Of a stretch of 64,000 bases of DNA, positions 23,986 to 35,903 are shown in pieces. The stretch comes from Ipomoea triloba (lineage: Eukaryota; Streptophyta; Magnoliopsida; Solanales; Convolvulaceae): positions 12,389,980-12,453,979 of the forward strand of contig NC_044916.1 in NCBI RefSeq assembly GCF_003576645.1, written 5' to 3'. A program made the translations under genes and the position numbers. The notes beneath the pieces are model-generated. The model did no database searches. It was not told the DNA's origin and saw only the letters and a list, made by a program, of their open reading frames with translations. Every line of letters starts with the position of its first letter. The first letter of the stretch is position 1.

Positions 23986-24506
23986 ATGACTTTGGATGTG
24001 AAAATAGACACATTTGTCTTACCTTATTCTCAACTTTTAAAAAATTAGATATGAAAAGAGGTACATTTCACTTACCTTCTTCTCAACTTTTAAAAAATTG
24101 GATGTGGAAACAGGCACATTTGCCTTACCTTCTTCTCAACTTTTAAAAAATTGGATATGAAACAGGCACATTTGACTTACCTTCTTCTCAACTTTTAAAG
24201 AATTGGATATGATACAAACACATTTTACTTACCTTCTTCTCAACTTTTGAAAAATTGAATATGATACAAACATATTTGACTAACATTCTTCTCAAGTTTT
24301 AAAAAATTGGATATGATACAAACACATTTGACTTATATTCTTCTCAAGTTTTAAAAAATTGGATATGATGCAAACACATTTGACTTACATTCTTCTCAAC
24401 TTTTAAAAAATGGGATATGAGACAAACACATTTGACTAACATTCTTCTCAACTTTTGAAAAATTGGATGTGGAATAAAGTAAACAGGCACATTTGCCTTA
24501 TTTCTG
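23967..24506 (+). repeat. 52-bp minisatellite, about ten units, of ALMT-upstream type
   Basis: Each unit reads roughly cttcttctcaacttttaaaa, then attggatatgatacaaacac and atttgacttac. Nine clear units start near 24021, 24078, 24131, 24183, 24235, 24287, 24339, 24391 and 24443, preceded by one degenerate unit. The last unit runs into a ttatttctgtacaaggacgg stretch shared with 35883-35903. The same repeat is present in four copies upstream of the intact ALMT gene. Confidence 0.85.
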
Positions 24507-24554
24507 TACAAGGACGGACACAAAATTGGACGTTTGTGTGTATAGCGAGAACAC

Positions 24555-24607
<53 letters not shown>

Positions 24608-25048
24608 TTATTATTATTATTTATTTATTTGACAATTGACAATGTAATGAGAAGTTACCTAAAAATGTACTCCCTCTGTCCCATTTTATCTGTCATGTTT
24701 ACTATTCATTGGTCAAACCAACTCTTTGTTCATTGCTTATTTTCTTTAGTAATTTTTAATTATTTTTAAATTTGTTTTTTTTGTGTTTAATAGTACTTTT
24801 AATGTAGTTTCTAACTATATAAATTTTATATACTAATACTAAATTTAATATTATGAAAAATTGAATTAAAAATAACTTCAATCAAGCCTCGTTAACCAAA
24901 TCATACAAACAAAATGGGACGGAGGTAGTATTATTTATCAAACTTTTATTTTGAAGATTACTATTTATCAAACTTTACCGGCAGACTTCTCCGCATCTCA
25001 ACCGTCTGTCAAATCACACTATTGGAAGGCATACTTGGGCCCGTCATT
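24507..25048 (+). repeat. Orphan ALMT upstream region
   Basis: gacggacacaaaattggacg, tgtatagcgagaacactt, gacaattgacaatgtaat, gaagttacctaaaaatgta and ccgtctgtcaaatcacacta through ggaaggcatacttgggc are collinear with 35895-36306, which lies directly upstream of the ALMT promoter. Here the match stops at about 25048 and no ALMT exon follows. A (TTA)n run (24550-24625) and a Stowaway-like MITE interrupt it. Confidence 0.8.
24670..24928. mobile_element. Stowaway-like (mariner) MITE, 259 bp
   Basis: The ends CTCCCTCTGTCCCATTTT and the complement of CTACCTCCGTCCCATTTT are flanked by TA. CTCCCTCCGTCCCA termini and a TA target are typical of plant Stowaway/mariner MITEs. The equivalent ALMT-upstream position (36063-36072, aaaaatgtactatttatc) has a single TA and no insert. 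Confidence 0.85.
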
Positions 25049-26221
25049 ATACAGTTGGCTATGGTCCACAATGACAAAACGTTTCATTAAGTAAAAAATA
25101 TGATTGTCGTAAATCTTAAGGTACTTTCATAAATGATACTATAGTTCATCTTAAAAAGATACTGTCTTACATTTGTTTTTATATATTAATATTTTCGCAC
25201 GGAATGAATTTTATTATAATGTTTTAAGAATATTTAGATCGATATATAATTATATAAATTATAACATCAATATTATATAGTGCAAATGATGAAAATGGTG
25301 GTCGATTATGTTTTCTAATGTTTTCCTTACTTGAATTCAAACAAATAATTGCTCAATTACCCGTGAATAAATATTTTATATTATATGTTTAGATAATAAA
25401 ATTCAACATAGAATAATAAAAAAAAAATTCTAATATTGAACGTGTACAATTATTTTATTATGTGATTAATGTAAAAAGATCACTCAATATAATATTTGTT
25501 CTCTTGTAATATTGAATTGCTTGTATATATTGATCGTCACAATATTTTACCAAAAAAACATATTATAAAACATTATGTTATTAGATACTACACGTGATTT
25601 TAAAACATTTGAATTTAAATAAATCAAATGTGCCTAGAATATGAACATAATTATGAAAATTACACATACATAAAATATGCCAGTAATATGCATAATCCAC
25701 GTATATTGTATGCATGTCATTTAATATAGATACATGTAAAAGATAATCATTACTATTATTTTAGTCATCTAAGTAAATAAATAAATAAAATACAATAAAT
25801 AAATGAATAAATAGAAAGTCCAATGAAATAAACCAAAAATATATATGTATTTACAGTAGCTCATTAAAATTGTTTTCAACAAAAAAAAAACAAAAGAAAA
25901 TATTATCTGAATCTTTAAACCCTAACACCCCGTACAATCGAATCAATCGTCTAAGTAGCACTTTAGGCATTTATTTCATTGAGTAAAATGAAAGTAAGAA
26001 CCATTATGGGTAGTTTTAATTATGTGGCTGAAAAAATCAATAGATACAATGAAAAATGATGAATTATGGTAAGGTAAAAAAAAATCTTGAAATGTAATGA
26101 TTTATATATTAGTCTCAAAATCAATTAGATACAAATTATATTAGGAAAATTATAATTATAGTACATTAATGCCGAATAAATTATTCAATTATTCTTTAGT
26201 TATAATTATAATAATATTATA

Positions 26222-26258
<37 letters not shown>

Positions 26259-26831
26259 TAAATAATTAAACAGAAGAAGGGAATGAGAATTACCATAATG
26301 ATTACAATAAATAAAAATTAGGCAATTATATTAATATTTAATTATTAAGTTAAGGATTTGCACCTAAAAAAAAAGATAACTATAATTTATTTTGTGCCAA
26401 TAATATTATATCTTAAGTATAAAAATATGTATATAGATTAGCATAAAATAATCATAAAAATCACATGAGAGTAGGTGATTTGAATTATCATAATAAAATA
26501 TTAGTACAAAATCAATGATACTTTATAATGACAAGTACAAAAAAAAATCATAAAAATATCATAATAATTACTCAAAAGAAGGGAATGATAATCTATTTTT
26601 GTACTAATAATATTATACCTTAAATATAAAATAAGAATATTAAGCAATTATGTTAATAAATAATTAATATTTTGGTACATTAATTTCAGCTAGGAATTGA
26701 AATAATTAGGTTGGAAATAATTAATAAGAATATTAGGCAATATCAATATCATAAAAATGTGTTTTTGGAATCCAATTCGCAGTCTTAGACAATTTTGTAT
26801 ATTATTGTGATTAGATAATTATATTATTATT
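25049..26831. other. AT-rich intergenic sequence
   Basis: No coding sequence recognised. A (TA)n run lies at about 26224-26253. Repeated ataatattatac and aataattaa words give a low-complexity appearance, but no element boundaries were found. Confidence 0.5.
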
Positions 26832-26839
26832 AAAATAAA

Positions 26840-27207
26840 TAGGGATGTCAATCGGGCTCGAACCTGATGGGCTAGCCCAAAAAAACCCGAAACCGACAGG
26901 GCTATAGCCCGAACGGGTTAGCCCGATAAAAATATTAGCCCGATGAGCCCGAAACCGTTTAACCCGATAGCCCTATAGGGCTAGCCCGAAATTAAAAGGG
27001 CTAGCCCGATAGCCCGAACAATTAAAAACTATTCTTTATTATAGAAGTGATGTGAAACATAACATACTTGAAATTTATAGGTGAGTTCATCTTTAGTATT
27101 TTTTTTTTTTTATCACTAGGTACATTTTTAAATAAAATTTTAATAAATATATAAATATAAATATATATTACATATAATTAATTAATAAATAAATATATAT
27201 TATAAAT

Positions 27208-27249
<42 letters not shown>

Positions 27250-27771
27250 ATTTATAATATATATTTATTTATTAATTAATTATATGTAATATATATTTAT
27301 ATTTATATATTTATTAAAATTTTATTTAAAAATGTACCTAGTGATAAAAAAAAAAAATACTAAAGATGAACTCATCTATAAATTGTTAATTTGTTATGTT
27401 GGTATTTTAATATTTAGATATTAGAATTTGGATTTGAATTATGTGATGTTTCATGCATAGTTATTACGACGCCCCGTTAAGGCGCAACACCCTTTGACCG
27501 TCTTGTCGCCTAGAAAATGTTAAAATTTGGGGGTCTTAAACCGAACCGAACCGAATTAAATTCGAACCGAAATCGAACCGTTGTAATTGGATTTGTTAAA
27601 TTTTAATGTGCTCAATGCTCATCCGGTTGACCCGTTCTAACGAATCCGGATCCGGTTGACGACTTGACCCGTTTTATCGAATGTAAGTATTCATTTTTTA
27701 TTTTAGTTCAAATAGTCTAACCCGCCCGATAAGCCCGACAACCGACAGGGCTGGCCCGATTGACATCCCTA
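26840..27771. mobile_element. Non-autonomous hAT element, 932 bp
   Basis: Perfect 18-bp terminal inverted repeats TAGGGATGTCAATCGGGC are flanked by a perfect 8-bp duplication AAAATAAA (26832-26839 and 27772-27779). The subterminal regions are rich in agcccgat / cccgaac words, as in many hAT elements. There is no transposase ORF. The centre is occupied by a 313-bp palindrome. Confidence 0.9.
27072..27384. repeat. Near-perfect 313-bp palindrome inside the hAT element
   Basis: The left arm from aatttataggtgagttcatc is complemented by gatgaactcatctataaatt at the right end. Across about 155 bp per arm I see only one substitution and one length change in a T/A run. The centre is an (AT)n run near 27228. 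It could form a long hairpin RNA. Confidence 0.85.
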
Positions 27772-27779
27772 AAAATAAA

Positions 27780-29450
27780 TATAGAAAATAAAGAAGAAAT
27801 AATATTAAAAAATAAATATAATGTCAACTATTATATAATAAAAATACATATTACATGTTAATGGTGTAGAAAAGATATCTAACAGTAGAACTTAATTAAC
27901 CGACCAACTTTTGCAATATATCTATACTTACAACATTAGATTTTGAATATCTAAACCCATAAAGAGAATGCAGAAATATACAATGCTGCGCCAAAAACCC
28001 CACTGATTTTCTACCCGTGTGCAATTAATTTAAAATTTTAATGAGAGAGACCACTTAGACATCACAAAATTATTTATCTATCAACTACAAAGTTATTTTT
28101 AAAGAAAACCTGCATCCAGTCTCGTTTCATGCTTGCAACATTTTGCAACACTCTCTTTGATACGCCACTCTTGTAGTCACCTTTCATTAAAACTGATGGA
28201 GGAAGAGAAGTCAAAATTATGCATTTCAACTCCTACCGCCCACAACGATTTGGAAGAAAGCAGATTTGATAATTATCTAAGCATTTTGGATGGAGATGCA
28301 CAAATTCATAGAGACAATTAATCATTATCCTTAGCAATTTAGTTTACATATCAAAAATGAGAAAAAATGGGACAAGCCTAAACGAATAGAGGATGAATTA
28401 TTTTGACCCTCAATCCCTGACCATTAATATAACGATGCATGAAGAGGCTAGGATCAACAGGTTTCTGAACAATTGGATGTTCTTCGAGCTAAGGCTCAAA
28501 AGCTTGCAAACACCTAGCCAGTACATAACTATAAAAAGAAAACGTAATAATTAATTCATATTATAAAAGGAAGATGCACCGTAATATCATGTAATATGAT
28601 TTCTTACTGTGCGGTGGAAGAAGGGAATGAGAAAACTACCAACATGAGGAGACGAGGGAGGTAAGTGCAAAATAAAGAATTATAATTTTTTTTTTGTCAA
28701 CATCCATTGTATTTATAGGTAGAGAATGTGAGGATTATTAATTAATAGTATCATATTCCTTTTTCAATTTATCTCTTAATCAAATATTATTTTAGTGGCC
28801 AAAGGCCTTGTGGTCAAGCGACATGAAGTGATTTTCTCAAGTGGGAGGCCAAGTAGGGGCAATGTTGACTTTGTTGGGCTTCAATTAGGAATTTTTATAA
28901 TTTTCCATTAATTAATAATATTCATTTCCTTTTTCAATTTGTCAATAATGATTACTACCAATTATAATTAATAGATATTATTTAATTTTCATATAAAATT
29001 TTCTTATCAATTAAGCTTTACTAATTAATTTACTAATAAAATATAATACATATTTGATCTAATTTTACATGGCAATTGCCAATTACAATTATTAGATATT
29101 ATTAGCATATATTATTAGCATATATAATATAATATGATTGACATTCATAATTTTTGTATCTCAGCTAGAATATGAGTATATTTAGGTAAATATTACCAAA
29201 AATTGTAACAATCAAAACCACATTCTTATCTCATTAATATTATTCTATCATAATAGTTACCATAATTACTAATAACCTATTATAACCAATTATAATTAAT
29301 ATTATTCTATCATTAATATTATTCTATAATAATATTAATTAATATTATTAATATTTAATAATAATATTATTATTATTATTATTACCATATTACTAAAATA
29401 CCCCTATGTTTGGGCGGGAAAATTCTGAAGGAGGATAATGCTTTTATATA
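27780..29450. other. AT-rich intergenic with weak gene-like and SINE-like scraps
   Basis: 28197-28321 reads MEEEKSKLCISTPTAHNDLE... and stops; it matches no family I know and is probably a remnant or chance. 28399-28515, on the minus strand, reads codon-like sequence without a start. 28794-28900 (ccttgtggtcaagcgacatg, ttgactttgttgggcttc) looks like a SINE lacking its B box. Confidence 0.4.
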
Positions 29451-29457
29451 TAGTATA

Positions 29458-30310
29458 GATTATCAAATGAAACTGTAGTTATATTGGAATGAAACTGTAG
29501 TTGTGTTGAAAGAAAACTGCAGTGTCTATAAAATGAAACTGAATAACAGTTTCACATATTTGAGTGTATAGTATATTGTCCAATGAAACTGTAGTTATAT
29601 CGAAATGATATTGTAGTCATGGTTGCAGTAGGCGCTAGGCACTAGTCGGGCGGTAAACTAGCGCCTAGCGCCTAAGCGGTCTAGGCAGCGCTTAGGCTGT
29701 ACCTAGGCGGCGACCTATAAAAACAAAAAATTAATTCATATGTGTGTGTGTATGTCATATATTATATAATATATATTTATATATATCTCTTACTTCTCTT
29801 ACTTATATAAATAAATAAATTTAAATATATATAAATATAATAATAAAATTAACAAGGTCGTCTTGCTCGAGTTAACTCGGCTAACTCTGCCGAGTTGGGT
29901 GAGTTAACTCGGCCAAATTAAGCCTAGCCGGCCGCCAACTCGGCCCAATCGACCAAGTTAGGCGCTAGGCGGACGCCTAGGGAGCAATTCGCCTCGGTCT
30001 AGGAGCGCCTAGCGCCAAGGTGGGTGCCTAGGCGGGGATTTTTGCAACAGTGATTGTAGTTGTGTTGAAAGGAAACTACAGTGTATATAAAATGAAACTA
30101 AATAACAGTTTCACATATTTGAGTGTATATTGTCCAATTAAACTGAAGTTATATCGAAATGATATTGTAGTTGTGTTGAAAGGAAACTACAGTGTATTAT
30201 AAAAGAAACTGTAGTTTTGTTTAAAGGAAACTGAATAATAGTTCCACATATTAGAGTGTATAATGTCGAATGAAACTGTAGATATATCGAAAAGAAACTG
30301 CAGTATATAT
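29458..30310 (+). repeat. Minisatellite of about 118-bp units, split by a hAT
   Basis: About three and a half units contain tgaaactgtagttatat, gttgtgttgaaaggaaact, aatgaaactgaataacag and catatttgagtgtat. This is the reverse complement of the array at 9028-9640. A 435-bp hAT interrupts the second unit. Confidence 0.75.
29618..30052. mobile_element. Non-autonomous hAT element rich in GGCGCTAGGCGC words
   Basis: The ends CATGGTTGCAGTAGGCGC and the complement of CACTGTTGCAAAAATCCC share CA-GTTGCA and are flanked by a perfect 8-bp duplication ATTGTAGT (29610-29617 and 30053-30060). The subterminal sequence is packed with ctaggcg / gcgcctag words. Related ends occur at 40443 and 44668-44768. No ORF. 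Confidence 0.85.
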
Positions 30311-30891
30311 ATGTCGTGTTTGTGTTCATGTTAAAAATTTGAACCTGTTAACCTTAACGTGTTGTGTCCGTGTTTAACCTTATCGTGTTCGTGTCGTTAA
30401 CGTGTCAAGCCGTTAACGAATCAGTATACACGAATTGCCAGGTCTATGCAATTCATCGTACTACAAATAACTATTTAAAATTTAAAAATCTTTGTTTATG
30501 CTATTGTTTTTATTTTTTTGAAAACTTTAATTTATGTTATTAATTAATATTTAATTAAAATAAAAATTTTAAAACACAAATTCAAAGTAATAAAAATTGT
30601 CTATTATTGCCTTCTTCTCAAATTTTAAAAAAAATGGGAGGGGAAAGAAAATAATACTATTGTTTTCTTATTAACTTTAAAAAAAGAAAGTGATTTGTGG
30701 ACATGGACAGACAAAAACAAAACACTAAAAGATGAGTTTAGCAACTGAGAATAGCGAGGAATGTGAAAACTTGTTTTTTTAATTATTATTTAATTTGACC
30801 ATTGACAATCCGTATTGCCTTCTTTCAGTTCTTTGTGGACATGATAAAAGATGAGTTCAGCATGCAACTGAGAATTGTTTTCTTATTATTA
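30311..30891. other. Intergenic; fragments resembling ALMT-upstream repeats
   Basis: cgtgttcgtgtcgttaacgtgtc near 30385 looks like the end of a hAT of the CGTGTTCGTGTCG kind, without a partner. 30608-30650 (gccttcttctcaaattttaa) is a lone relative of the 52-bp minisatellite unit. Nothing coding. Confidence 0.4.
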
Positions 30892-32361
30892 TTAGGAAAA
30901 TTTGCATTTTTGGTCCCTGAACTTTTACCAAGTTTCGACTCAGTCCCTGAATTATGACCGTATTCGAGTTTAGTCCCTCAGTTATGAACGAACTGGCGTA
31001 TTTGGTTCCCGACTGTTAAAACTAACGGAAAAAATTAAAAAATAGTTAAAATTTGAGGGGTAAAATGGAAAATTCACATTTTATTCTACTTCTTATATCA
31101 AAACAACTTTTACAATATTTTTTTCACTACTTAGCTTCTTATTTTTAATAGTTTTTAATTTTAAAAGCATTTTAATAACTTTAGTATGACTTGTTAGAAA
31201 CTTGTCTCTCGTATAACAAATTTAAGACTTAGCACAAACAAAGAAACACTTGATCATTGTGTTTAGGCTTGTGAAAACACTATCCTAACAATTTTCGATT
31301 TTCTTTACTAAGCAACAAAGGTAATCAAACTAGAACTTTTGAGATACAAAATGATGTCAAATTTCTCAAGTTGTTTTTACGAGAAATTCACCAATGGAAT
31401 AACTTGATATTTTTATTATGTAAAAATTCTTTTGTATGCAGTAGCAAGGCCGGATTTTAGGGCGTGCAAGACGTGCGATCGCACAGAGCTCCAAAATTTT
31501 TGGGGCTCCTAGTCCAGCCCTGACCTAATAGTTAGTATATGCATGTATTTGTGATTATATTGGCCGAAAATTTATTTTTTTGCATTTTTCTATTTGCAAT
31601 TTTTCTTCAATTCGCAGTTTATTTATATTTTGATAGAGCCTCACTTATTTATCAGCACATGGCCACGAAAATAAAAAAATTGGCCATGTGCAGTAGTTTA
31701 GTCAATTATCGTTTTTAGAAGTTACAAAAGTTTTTATAATTTTCAGATGAGGTGATAGATATATATAATATAATTTTCATATATTGTCAAGATATACGAT
31801 AATTGACTAAACTATTGCATACAAAAGAATTTTTACATACTAAAAATCTCAAGTTATTCTTTTGGTGAATTTCTCATAGAAGCAACCTGAGAAATTTGAC
31901 ATCATTTTGTATCTCAAAAGTTCTAAATTTATTACCTTTGTTGCTTAGTAAAGAAAATCGAAAATTGTTAGGATAGTGTTTTTATACGCCTAAACACAAT
32001 GATCAAGTGTTCTTTGTTTGTGCTAAGTCTTAAGTTTATTATACGAGAATCAGGTTCCTAACAAGTCATACTAAAGTTATTAAAATGCTTTTAAAATTAA
32101 AGAATATTGAAAATAAGAAGCTAAGAAGTGAAAAATAATGTTGTAAAAGTGGTTTTGATATAAGAAAGAGAATAAAATGTGAATTTCCTATTTTACCCCT
32201 CAAATTTTAATAATTTTTTAAATTTTTCCGTTAGTTTTAACGGTCGGGGACCAAATGCGCCACTTCGCTCATAACTGAGGGACTAAACTCGGATACGGCC
32301 ATAACTCAGGGATTGAGTCGGAACTTGTTTAAAGCTCGGGGACCAAAGATGCCATTTTCCC

Positions 32362-32362
<1 letters not shown>
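30892..32362. mobile_element. Long foldback element, arms about 550 bp
   Basis: The left end (GGAAAATTTGCATTTTTGGT, ccctgaactttta..) and right end (..ggaccaaagatgccattttcc) are inverted complements, and pairing continues inward: ttcaccaatggaataacttg (31388) faces caagttattcttttggtgaa (31851). The loop is only about 60 bp. Long inverted arms and a possible 9-bp flank TTATTATTA (in low-complexity sequence) suggest a Mutator-like or foldback element. No transposase. A separate hAT sits in the left arm only. Confidence 0.75.
31445..31688. mobile_element. Small hAT-like element in one arm of the foldback
   Basis: A 244-bp insert starts CAAGGCCGGATTTTAGGGCG, ends TTGGCCATG and is flanked by an 8-bp duplication TGCAGTAG (31437-31444 and 31689-31696). 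The opposite arm has the uninterrupted site (near 31822, as the complement of tgcaatagtttagtc). It is the same family as 39016-39310. Confidence 0.8.
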
Positions 32363-32402
<40 letters not shown>

Positions 32403-32403
32403 T
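32360..32403 (+). repeat. (TTA)n microsatellite
   Basis: About fourteen TTA units immediately right of the foldback element. Confidence 0.9.
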
Positions 32404-32425
32404 AACTTGACTATTGACAAACTTA

Positions 32426-32898
32426 GGGTGTGTTTGGTTCATGGGTTTAGCTATCAAGAATAAGAATCAAAATCATTGTTATTGTTTGGTTGATAGGTTT
32501 TTAGAACACTACTATATATGAGATTTGATTACCCACTTAATTAGAAAACCCATTTCCTAATAAAATAAGGGTTTCATTCCATTATTTTCCCTCCTAATTG
32601 GTAATTTAATTTTTAAGTTTGGATTAATGCTTTTAGATTTTTTATTTATTTTTTGTTCATATATATTGGTGCTTTGGATGTCTTTATATTATAATAAATT
32701 GTCTTGATTTTTTGTTCTTGTATTTTTAAAACATTTATACTCATAATATGATCATAAATAACCAAATAGTAATATTGATAATCATTCCAATTCCACCCTA
32801 CTACTAAACATGCAAAATACTTCAACCAAAACGCATTACCATTAGAAGTATTTGATCCCATTCCGATTCCAATTCCCATGTGTGAACCAAACACACCC
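32426..32898. mobile_element. PIF/Harbinger-type MITE, 473 bp
   Basis: The ends GGGTGTGTTTGGTTC and GAACCAAACACACCC are inverted complements flanked by TTA on both sides (32423-32425 and 32899-32901). The TTA target and GTGTTTGGTT ends are typical of plant Harbinger/Tourist-like MITEs. Small ORFs inside are not genes. One-ended relatives occur near 21478 and 53496. Confidence 0.8.
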
Positions 32899-32995
32899 TT
32901 AGTTGTTTTGGGTGGAAACTTAAAAGAACGCGAAAAGAAGGCAAACCGTATTGCCTATTTTGTTGACATGGACGGAGAAAAAAAAAAACACTAAC

Positions 32996-33201
32996 AGCAT
33001 GGTTCACATGATGAATTTTAGGAGAGTAGGAATTGTATTTTATATGGAATAGAATAGGTCAGGAATACAATAAGAATTATATTTTATTGTTTGGTTCGTG
33101 GAATAGACTTTAGGAATGTAATTTCAGTTTGGTTGGTTTAAGGAATATAATTGGAGTATGTGTTTAAAAGACATAAATATCCCTATACAAAAAATTTATT
33201 C

Positions 33202-33248
<47 letters not shown>

Positions 33249-33701
33249 TTTTGTTGTTATTGTTGTTGTTGTTGTTGTTGTTGCTGTTGTTGCTGCTGCT
33301 GTTGTTGTTGTTGTTGTACTTCAACAAATACAACGTATTATATAAATACATATATTTAATTAAGAGTTAATTCCAATTTTTGTCATAGATTTATAGGAGA
33401 CAGTTCACTTTTAGTTTTTTTTTTGATTAGAACATTCTCATTTAGTTCTAATATTATTGTGGCATTACCATTTTTAGTCATTCCTCAACAAAATCGTTGA
33501 AATGTCATTAAATATAGACATTTCAATCTTTTTTATACAAAGTAAGTTGAACTGTTACGTTATATTTTTTATGTTTATTTTAAAAAAAAATCATAATTGA
33601 AGAGCGAAATGTCCTTGTATTTAACAATATTTAAATTGTTTTGTTGATAAAGAACCAAAAATGATAATGCCACAATAATACTAGGACCAATAGTGTATAT
33701 T

Positions 33702-33746
<45 letters not shown>

Positions 33747-33915
33747 CTCGAGAATAAATAATACCAGGGGTTTCCTAGGAATGGCTATTCTCCTACAAAG
33801 GGAATAGCTCATTCCCGGGAATGTTATTCTCAGGAATAAAATGACGAACCAAACAATGGAATAGTCTATTCCTATGAATGACATTACATTTCCGACCTAT
33901 TCCATGAACCAAACG
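32996..33915. mobile_element. Composite MITE-like element with nested repeats
   Basis: The outer parts pair loosely: tgtttggttcgtggaatag (33080) with the complement of ..cattgtttggttcgtcat (33850), and ggttcacatgatgaatttta with the right end near 33915. Inside are a (TTA)(TTG)n run (33199-33317) and a second inverted-repeat element (about 33368-33697, attgtggcattaccattttt facing aaaaatgataatgccacaat). Leu/Val runs translated from the microsatellite are artefacts. A piece of this family recurs at 43950-43998. Confidence 0.5.
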
Positions 33916-34923
33916 TACTGTAAAAGATGAGTACCGGGGATACTGAGAAGTGTGAAAACTTATTGTTATTGTTATTATTATTATTATTAACTTCTTTTGG
34001 GTGGAAACCTAATTGTCTTAGTTCTTATGGGTGGAAACGTAATAGTGGGTATACGTTCTCAAAATCTAGGCTGAGCACCCGGTGCTCTCAAAATCTAGCC
34101 TTCTTTTCAACTTTTAAAAAATTAGGAGTGGAAAAAAATAATACCATTTGATAGATTTAATTAACCAGAGGTCCAAATTATTAAACCCAATAAGTTAAGA
34201 AAAGTATAAATGGATAATAAAATAGGCAAAACGATAGGAAAAATGGCTGAGAAAGGTCCCAGAGACCAAAGGTTATATTAATTCATAGTTGTAAAAGCTA
34301 TTACAAAAGAAGTGTAATGCTATTAATTAGAGTAATTGTTTGGACAAAGTATAATGAAGATGTCATGTAAAGTTAAAATAATAGCCTTTTATACAAGGAA
34401 ATTCCAACCGAATTAGACTAAATTCGTGGAGTGTCACAAGACTAAGTTCAAGCACATGTGGTGGACCATGCAACTAAGTCAAGATCCATCACTTTGGGTC
34501 CGGAGACGAGCTCCGGTCCATTGGCCTCTCGAGTCATCGTCTTGAACTCCGAGCGATGGGCTCTTAGGCCTTCAGGTTCTTATTATTGAGCCATTTTCAA
34601 TATATACATCCATCACTATTGTCTCCTCCTTAACTTTAAAAAAATAAAAATTAAAATTAAAATAAAAAAACGTGAAAAGAATGCAGTTTCCTTCTTTATA
34701 GACATTGGACGGACCAAAAAAGAAAAAACATTTGTGGACATATTAACTTGAGGAGACAATTGATTAGTGTATGCTCCCTTGTTTTTTTTTTTTTTTTTGT
34801 TTTTTTTTGAACGACTGTTTTTTTTTTATTATTATTATTTATATTGACTGATTGTTGTGGTTTCCCAAAATCACCATTTTTCTCGATCAAAATCTAGGCT
34901 GAGCACCCGTTGCTCTCTCTGTA
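33916..34923. other. Intergenic, no gene seen
   Basis: It contains ggctgagcacccggtgctctc twice (34069 and 34898) and a lone minisatellite-like unit near 34098. The Lys-rich ORF at 34696-34890 (-) comes from A runs. Confidence 0.45.
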
Positions 34924-35456
34924 TGAGCAAAATGATAATTTTAGTCAACATGTTTAATTTCTATCAATTTTGGTCCCACGATTATTATTTTAGTATCAAT
35001 TTTGGTCGCGCGATTACTATTTTAGTGCCAAAGATCATCGCGCTAGTCACCCATCTATTTAAAACGTACCGAAATCTAAAATTTTTAAAGGTATTTTCGT
35101 CATTTTTAACTCAATATCCCAATTTGAGCATGAATAAAGAGATATAATCCCTAAGATCGATCACAATTCACAGTTTTCCTCCTCAAATTAAGGTAAAATG
35201 CGGAGGAAAACTGTGAATTTTGATCAATCTTAGGACTTAAATCCATTTATTCATGCTCAAATTGAGATATTAAGTTGAAAATGACAAAAATACCCTAAAT
35301 AATTTTAGATTTTTGCACGTTTTAAACGGATATGTGACTGCGTGATGAATTTTGACACTAAAATAATAGTCGTGGATGAAAATTGGTACTAAAACAATAG
35401 TCGTGGGACCAAAATTGGTAGAAATTAAACATGTGGATTAAAATTGTCATTTTGCT
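34924..35456. mobile_element. Foldback element, arms about 260 bp
   Basis: agcaaaatgataattttagt at the left faces attaaaattgtcattttgct at the right, and ggaggaaaactgtgaatt near 35202 faces the complementary stretch near 35171. The centre is near 35190. The arms are imperfect. The 96-codon ORF across the left arm is chance. Confidence 0.65.
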
Positions 35457-35672
35457 AATAGTCGTGGAACCAAAATTGGTATTTGCTCGTATAAAAAAAT
35501 AATGTTGAGCCTGCTCCTCATATCTATCTTCTCAATCGTTTAATTTCTTCATTATTTTGGTTTATGTTATTTTTTTTTTTTTTGGAAAACTTTATGTTAT
35601 TAATTAGTAATATTTAATTAAAATAAAAATTTTAAAAAATAAATTCAAAGTAATAAAAATGACCTATTATTA

Positions 35673-35903
35673 CCTTCTTCTCAACTTTTAAAAACTTGAG
35701 AGTGAAAACATGCATATCTGTCTTACCTTCTTTTCAACTTTTAAAAATTGGATGTGGAAACAGGCACATTTGCCTTACCTTCTTCTCAACTTTTAAAAAA
35801 TTAAATGTGAAAACTGACACATTTGCTGCATTACCTTCTTCTCAACTTTTAAAAAATTGGATGTGGAAACAGGCAAAATTGCCTTATTTCTGTACAAGGA
35901 CGG
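35673..35903 (+). repeat. 52-bp promoter minisatellite, four units
   Basis: Four units of cttcttctcaacttttaaaa..attggatgtggaaacaggcac start near 35673, 35729, 35781 and 35839. They lie about 0.8-1.05 kb before the ALMT start codon. The array at 23967-24506 has about ten units of the same sequence. Confidence 0.85.

Noticed and set aside
28133..28321. Possible small gene MQHFATLSL.. / MEEEKSKLC..
   Set aside because: It is short and has no recognised domain or promoter; it is kept only as a scrap within the intergenic entry.
33151..33370. ORFs with long Leu/Val or Tyr/Leu runs
   Set aside because: They are translations of a (TTA)(TTG) microsatellite in two frames; the same applies to the Leu-rich frame at 24455-24769 and the Ile-rich frame at 48163-48426.
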